From positions 2,852,001 to 2,916,000 of the forward strand of contig CP160629.1 in NCBI GenBank assembly GCA_038993745.2: DNA of 64,000 bases, read 5' to 3'. Of this stretch, positions 59,209-64,000 are shown one piece after another (within the stretch, counting starts at the first letter, position 1; each line of letters opens with the position of its first letter). The notes under the pieces were generated by a model that saw only the letters and a program-made list of their open reading frames with translations, did not search any database and was not told where the DNA came from. This DNA is from Aliivibrio fischeri. GTDB lineage: Bacteria; Pseudomonadota; Gammaproteobacteria; Enterobacterales; Vibrionaceae. A program made the position numbers and the translations under genes.

Positions 59209-60741
59209 ATGAGCAACTCTTCATATCAAACTGGCGCAGAATATCTGCGTCAGATCTTACGAGCACCAATCTATGAAGTGGCAACAGTAACACCACTTCA
59301 AGATATGCCTCGTTTATCTGAGCGCATTAATAACCGAGTTCAGTTAAAGCGAGAAGACCGTCAACCGGTTCACTCCTTTAAACTTCGTGGTGCTTACAAT
59401 ATGGTTGCAAATCTAACCCAAGAGCAAAAAAATGCTGGGGTTATTGCTGCATCTGCAGGTAATCACGCTCAAGGTATGGCGCTTTCAGGAACCAAGCTGG
59501 GCATTCAAACGACAATTGTGATGCCCAAAACGACACCTGATATCAAAGTTGAAGCCGTAAAAGGTTTTGGTGGTAATGTGGTTCTACATGGCAGTAATTT
59601 CGATGAAGCCAAAGCAGAAGCAGAACGTTTATCACAACTCCATGGTTATACTTTTGTACCTCCGTTTGATCACCCACTGGTGATTGCAGGTCAAGGAACA
59701 ATAGGAATGGAGATGCTGCAACAAAATGGTCATCTCGATTATATCTTTGTACCTATTGGTGGTGGTGGTTTAGCTGCAGGTATTGCAGTGCTAATAAAAC
59801 AACTCATGCCTGAAATAAAAGTCATCGCTGTTGAGCCTGAAGACTCTTCTTGTTTAAAAGCAGCTTTAGATGCTGGTGAGCCTGTCATTCTTGATCAAGT
59901 GAGTATGTTTGCCGATGGTGTCGCTGTTAAACGCATTGGTGATGAAACTTTCCGTCTATGTCAAAAATACCTTGATGGCCATATCAGCGTATCAAGTGAT
60001 GAAATTTGTGCAGCGGTAAAAGATATTTTTGAAGATACAAGAGCGATTGCAGAACCCTCTGGTGCATTGGCATTAGCTGGTCTGAAAAAATTTGCAGATC
60101 AACATCAATTAGAAAACAAACAACTAGGAACCGTACTTTCTGGTGCAAATACTAACTTCCATGGTTTACGTTATGTATCTGAACGCTGTGAGTTAGGTGA
60201 AAAACGAGAAGGGCTATTGGCTGTAACGATTCCTGAACGTCAGGGCGCTTTCTTTGAATTTTGTAATCTAATTGGTGGCAGAGCTGTTACTGAATTTAAC
60301 TACCGCTACAACGACGATAAGCTAGCTAACATTTTTGTTGGTGTTCGCTTACAAGAAGGGCAAGAAGAGCTTGATAACATCATTAATGATCTACAAAAGG
60401 GAGAATACCCAGTTGTTGATTTATCAGATGATGAAATGGCTAAGCTGCATATACGTTATATGATTGGTGGTAAACCATCAAAAACAATGCAAGAACGTTT
60501 ATACAGTTTTGAATTTCCAGAATACCCTGGAGCGCTCGTTCGCTTCTTAAGTACTCTAGGTACTCACTGGAATATCAGTCTCTTCAATTATCGTAACCAC
60601 GGTGCAGATTATGGACGTGTGTTATGTGGTTTTGAGCTAACTGATTCTGATCTTGCTAGTTTTTCAAAACACCTTGAAGAGCTTGGTTATCAATGGAAAG
60701 ATGAGACAGATAATCTAGCTTATCGATTCTTTTTATCCTAA
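59209..60741 (+). CDS. ilvA: Threonine ammonia-lyase (biosynthetic threonine deaminase)
   Basis: A 510-residue PLP enzyme that makes 2-oxobutanoate from threonine, the entry to isoleucine synthesis. The PLP lysine is in HSFKLRGAYN (Lys58); the phosphate-binding loop is GGGGLAAG. Two C-terminal ACT-like regulatory domains (about 325-400 and 420-505, with TIPERQGAFFEFCNLIG and FPEYPGALVRFLSTLG) identify the isoleucine-inhibited biosynthetic form rather than the short catabolic one. It is the last gene of the operon. Confidence 0.97.
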   Translation: MSNSSYQTGAEYLRQILRAPIYEVATVTPLQDMPRLSERINNRVQLKREDRQPVHSFKLRGAYNMVANLTQEQKNAGVIAASAGNHAQGMALSGTKLGIQTTIVMPKTTPDIKVEAVKGFGGNVVLHGSNFDEAKAEAERLSQLHGYTFVPPFDHPLVIAGQGTIGMEMLQQNGHLDYIFVPIGGGGLAAGIAVLIKQLMPEIKVIAVEPEDSSCLKAALDAGEPVILDQVSMFADGVAVKRIGDETFRLCQKYLDGHISVSSDEICAAVKDIFEDTRAIAEPSGALALAGLKKFADQHQLENKQLGTVLSGANTNFHGLRYVSERCELGEKREGLLAVTIPERQGAFFEFCNLIGGRAVTEFNYRYNDDKLANIFVGVRLQEGQEELDNIINDLQKGEYPVVDLSDDEMAKLHIRYMIGGKPSKTMQERLYSFEFPEYPGALVRFLSTLGTHWNISLFNYRNHGADYGRVLCGFELTDSDLASFSKHLEELGYQWKDETDNLAYRFFLS

Positions 60742-60754
60742 GACCGTACGGCGT

Positions 60755-60787
60755 AATAAGGCTAATTAAAATTTAGCCTTATTTTCA
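60755..60787 (+). terminator. Terminator of ilvGMEDA
   Basis: Stem aataaggcta/tagccttatt (with ataaatt loop bases) followed by ttc-rich sequence. It lies 14 bases after ilvA. Confidence 0.75.
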
Positions 60788-60789
60788 TT

Positions 60790-61016
60790 CAAATTTGAAA
60801 TTATGCTATACAATCGGTTAAAAAATGCTATTATTTTGCTCGGCCTGTAAACAGACCTATTTATCTGTAATATTATGCTTTTGAAACCTTCGTTATACTG
60901 CTTTACCAGTTATGCTTGAAGCTTTTTATACATATGTTTTACCTCAAATAAATAATTCTTTATGGCTACAACTTCGCATTATGCGAATTATTTAATTTAA
61001 AAAATTAGGATTTATT
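60790..61016 (+). promoter_or_regulatory. Long 5' region of the cold shock gene
   Basis: More than 200 bases with no ORF precede the cold shock gene. It is A/T-rich with several TATTAT/TACAAT-like -10 candidates (60806-60835) and the perfect inverted repeat ttcgcat/atgcgaa (60971-60985). A long structured leader is typical of cold-inducible csp messages; I cannot fix the start site. Confidence 0.4.
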
Positions 61017-61226
61017 ATGTCTAAATCAACTGGTATCGTTAAGTGGTTCAACGAAGAGAAAGGTTTCGGTTTCATTACTCAAGATAACGGCGGCGCTGAC
61101 GTATTCGTTCACTTCCGTGCTATCGCAACTGAAGGTTTCAAAACTCTGAAAGAAGGCCAAGCGGTAACTTTCACTGTTGAACAAGGTCAAAAAGGCCCAC
61201 AAGCTGCAGACGTTACTCCAGCTTAA
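61017..61226 (+). CDS. Cold shock protein, CspA/CspE family
   Basis: A 69-residue single cold-shock domain protein that binds single-stranded RNA and DNA. RNP1 is KGFGFIT (residues 15-21) and RNP2 VFVHFRAI (29-36). The length and [12 protein letters not shown] spacing are canonical. The paralogue within the csp family cannot be decided from the sequence alone. The long leader suggests cold induction. A UUCG-capped terminator follows. Confidence 0.95.
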   Translation: MSKSTGIVKWFNEEKGFGFITQDNGGADVFVHFRAIATEGFKTLKEGQAVTFTVEQGQKGPQAADVTPA

Positions 61227-61249
61227 TTCGAATTTTTCGAATAGAATTT

Positions 61250-61282
61250 TTAAAAATGCTGACTTCGGTCAGCATTTTTTTT
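61250..61282 (+). terminator. Terminator of the cold shock gene
   Basis: Stem aaaatgctgac/gtcagcatttt closed by a TTCG tetraloop, followed by tttttta. Confidence 0.92.
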
Positions 61283-61313
61283 ATCTCGATTTTGTCTATA
61301 GACTAGACAGATA

Positions 61314-61344
61314 TAAAAAAAGAAGCCTAATGGCTTCTTTTTTA
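61314..61344. terminator. Bidirectional terminator between the cold shock gene and glmU
   Basis: Stem aaaaaagaagcc/ggcttctttttt with loop taat. It mainly serves glmU on the minus strand. Confidence 0.88.
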
Positions 61345-61366
61345 CTATCAATAGATTATCTATAAA

Positions 61367-62725
61367 TTATTTTTTCGTTGGACGCTGCCAATTAGCAATG
61401 CGACGCTCTTTAGCTCGGCTGATGTAAAGTTCATTTTCATTCACATCTTTAGTCACTGTAGAACCAGCACCAACCGTTGCACCATTAGCAACAGTAACAG
61501 GAGCAATCAACTGACTATCAGAACCAACAAACACGTCATCGCCAATAATCGTCTTAAATTTATTAGCACCATCGTAATTACAAGTAATCACACCAGCACC
61601 TACATTTACACGCTTACCAATTTCCGCATCACCAAGGTACGTTAAGTGATTAGCTTTAGAACCTTCACCTAAACGAACGTTCTTCACTTCAACAAAGTTA
61701 CCAACATGTGCATCATTACATAATTCAGCACCTGGACGTAAACGGGTGAATGGACCAACCGTACACTCTTCACCAACTGTAGCACCTTCAATTACGCTGT
61801 AAGGACGAATAACCGTATTATCATCAATCTCACAATCTTTAAGTACACAACCAGCACCGATAATCACGTTATCACCTAACGTTACATTACCTTCGATAAT
61901 TACGTTCGCATCAATCTCGATATCCATACCACATTGTAATGTACCACGAAGATCAAAACGGCTTGGATCTCGAAGCATAACACCTTGCTCTAATAACTTT
62001 TGAGCTTGAGCTGCTTGATAAGCTCTTTCTAATCGAGCTAGCTGAGCACGGTCATTTACACCTTCAACTTCAATAGGGCTAACAGGGTGAACAGCTTCGA
62101 CTGCACGACCTTCATCATGCGCTGCCGCAATAATATCAGTTAAGTAATATTCACCTTGAGCATTTTCATTTTTAAGTGCTGCTAACCAACGTTTTAAATC
62201 ACCGCCTGTAGCAACCATTACACCTGTATTAATCTCTTTGATGAGCTTCTGCTCTTCTGTTGCATCTTTCTGCTCTACAATCGCGATTACAGGGCCATTA
62301 CGACGAATAATACGTCCGTAACCCATAGGGTTATCTAGAACCACAGTTAGTAAAGCAATACCGCCAGTAGGCTGTGCATCTAATAAGTTTTCTACGGTTT
62401 CAGCACTAATTAGTGGAACATCACCATACAGAACCAGTACTTTTTCATCATCAGCAAATTCTGGTGCAGCTTGATTTACAGCGTGACCTGTACCTAGCTG
62501 TTCAGCCTGAAGTACCCATTGAACACGCTCTTCACCTAATTCAGCTTTCATTTGATCACCACCGTGACCATACACTAAATGGATATTTTGAGCGCCAAGA
62601 CCTTCACATGTATCAATTACATGTTTAGCCATAGGTTTGCCTGCTAAAGTATGAAGTACTTTAGGTTTGTTTGAGTACATGCGAGTGCCTTTACCCGCTG
62701 CCAAAATTACTGCACTGAAGTTCAT
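61367..62725 (-). CDS. glmU: Bifunctional UDP-N-acetylglucosamine pyrophosphorylase / glucosamine-1-phosphate N-acetyltransferase
   Basis: A 452-residue enzyme that acetylates glucosamine-1-phosphate and then forms UDP-GlcNAc, the precursor of peptidoglycan and LPS. The N-terminal uridylyltransferase domain has LAAGKGTRM (8-16), and GTGHAV and VLYGDVPL follow. From about residue 250 a left-handed beta-helix of hexapeptide repeats forms the acetyltransferase, including [21 protein letters not shown] and [13 protein letters not shown]. The gene lies downstream of the atp operon in the same orientation, separated by a terminator, the same order as in E. coli. Confidence 0.97.
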   Translation of the reverse strand: MNFSAVILAAGKGTRMYSNKPKVLHTLAGKPMAKHVIDTCEGLGAQNIHLVYGHGGDQMKAELGEERVQWVLQAEQLGTGHAVNQAAPEFADDEKVLVLYGDVPLISAETVENLLDAQPTGGIALLTVVLDNPMGYGRIIRRNGPVIAIVEQKDATEEQKLIKEINTGVMVATGGDLKRWLAALKNENAQGEYYLTDIIAAAHDEGRAVEAVHPVSPIEVEGVNDRAQLARLERAYQAAQAQKLLEQGVMLRDPSRFDLRGTLQCGMDIEIDANVIIEGNVTLGDNVIIGAGCVLKDCEIDDNTVIRPYSVIEGATVGEECTVGPFTRLRPGAELCNDAHVGNFVEVKNVRLGEGSKANHLTYLGDAEIGKRVNVGAGVITCNYDGANKFKTIIGDDVFVGSDSQLIAPVTVANGATVGAGSTVTKDVNENELYISRAKERRIANWQRPTKK

Positions 62726-62897
62726 GAAAAGCCCATTCTATTATTATGCTGACTTAATTTGCCTAGCTTGTTAAAACCAAAATATGAAATCCATTACTTA
62801 CTAACGTAATAGATAATGGAGTTGATACTGAGGATAAATTATATGCTAAAAAACCAATCTACGGGTGAGATAAAAATAAGAAATAAACAAAATTGAA

Positions 62898-62932
62898 AAG
62901 AAAAGGCGACCTATTGGCCGCCTTCTTTCTAA
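62898..62932 (-). terminator. Terminator of the ATP synthase operon
   Basis: Stem aaggcg(a)cc/gg(c)cgcctt with loop tatt, followed on the minus strand by TTTTCTTTTC. It lies 10 bases after the atpC stop. Confidence 0.8.
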
Positions 62933-62942
62933 TGGTGCTTGA

Positions 62943-63365
62943 TTAACGCGAACGTTTTGTCAGCTCGATAACTCGAAGCTGTGCGATCGCTTTAGCCAAA
63001 TCACTGGCCGCTTGAGCGAAGTTAATGTCGCCATGCTGATTTTGGATATTCTCCTCAGCCTTGCGCTTAGCTTCTTCTGCCTTAGCTGCGTCTAGGTCTT
63101 CACCACGGATTGCGGTATCTGCAAGAACAGTTGCCGAACCAGGTTGAACCTCAACAATACCACCAGAAACATAAATAATTTCTTCGTGGCCATGTTGTTT
63201 AACAATACGCACCATACCAGGCGTGATAGCGGTCAGCAGCGGTGTGTGTCCATGGAAAATACCAAGTTCACCTTCGCTACCGGTCACCTGAATCGTTTCA
63301 ACCAGCCCTGAAAATAACTTTTTCTCAGCACTTACAACGTCTAGGTGAAAGGTCATTGCTGCCAT
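62943..63365 (-). CDS. atpC: ATP synthase F1 subunit epsilon
   Basis: A 140-residue epsilon subunit. Its N-terminal beta-sandwich ([57 protein letters not shown]) is followed by a C-terminal helical hairpin ([31 protein letters not shown]) that couples and inhibits F1. It is the last gene of the atp operon, 18 bases after atpD. Confidence 0.97.
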
Positions 63366-63383
63366 ATCGCCTCCTAATCAGCC

Positions 63384-64000
<617 letters not shown>

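Overview
The window is AT-rich gammaproteobacterial chromosome. Gene content and order (ilvGMEDA beside comM/yifB, yihD-srkA-dsbA-yihG, tsaC-aroE-yrdB, def-fmt-rsmB-trkA-trkH, and 16S-23S spacers with tRNA-Glu/Lys/Ala/Val) point to the Vibrionaceae. An Aliivibrio-like organism is my best guess, inferred from protein and rRNA character rather than proven.

Layout. 1-2.87 kb: end of ubiK, then the divergent ilvC/ilvY pair. 2.88-32.5 kb: head-to-tail ribosomal RNA operons, all on the minus strand. Operon 1 (2877-8764) is 16S-Glu-Lys-Ala-Val-23S-5S-terminator-Thr-5S. Operons 2 and 4 are 16S-Glu-Lys-Val-23S(-5S). Operons 3 and 5 have a tRNA-less spacer and a different, classical P1/P2 promoter region. 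32.6-36.7 kb: yrdA, yrdB-aroE-tsaC, purE-purK. 36.7-40.0 kb: yrdD, smg, dprA and a LysM protein gene. 40.1-45.8 kb: def-fmt-rsmB-trkA-trkH. 45.9-54.1 kb: trhA, Spo0M-like, a small ORF, yihD, ccoG, srkA, dsbA, yihG and comM. 54.2-60.7 kb: the ilvL leader/attenuator and ilvGMEDA. 60.8-64 kb: a cold shock gene, glmU, and the end of the ATP synthase operon (atpC, partial atpD).

The dominant anomaly is a tandem direct repeat of about 12.7 kb. Positions 9944-22606 are repeated as 22607-35281. The two units meet where the middle of purE is joined to the middle of a 23S gene. The left unit's protein genes (yrdA, yrdB, aroE, tsaC, purE) are broken by about a dozen one-base indels with almost no substitutions, while the right unit is clean. 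Indels are also concentrated just after the junction. This is what an untrimmed end-overlap of a circular contig looks like. The most economical reading is that the real chromosome has three rrn operons here (1, 2=4, 3=5) and one copy of yrdA-purE. A real tandem duplication is the alternative. Single-base frameshifts outside the repeat (fmt, LysM gene) suggest a general indel problem in the assembly.

Functionally the window combines ribosome production, translation initiation and rRNA modification (def, fmt, rsmB), tRNA t6A formation (tsaC), branched-chain amino acid synthesis in two loci (ilvC under IlvY; ilvGMEDA under attenuation), purine synthesis with a PurR operator, potassium uptake, periplasmic disulfide formation, DNA uptake/processing (dprA, comM), cell-wall precursor synthesis (glmU) and ATP synthase. 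I see no CRISPR array, insertion sequence, prophage, defence system or other clearly novel system.
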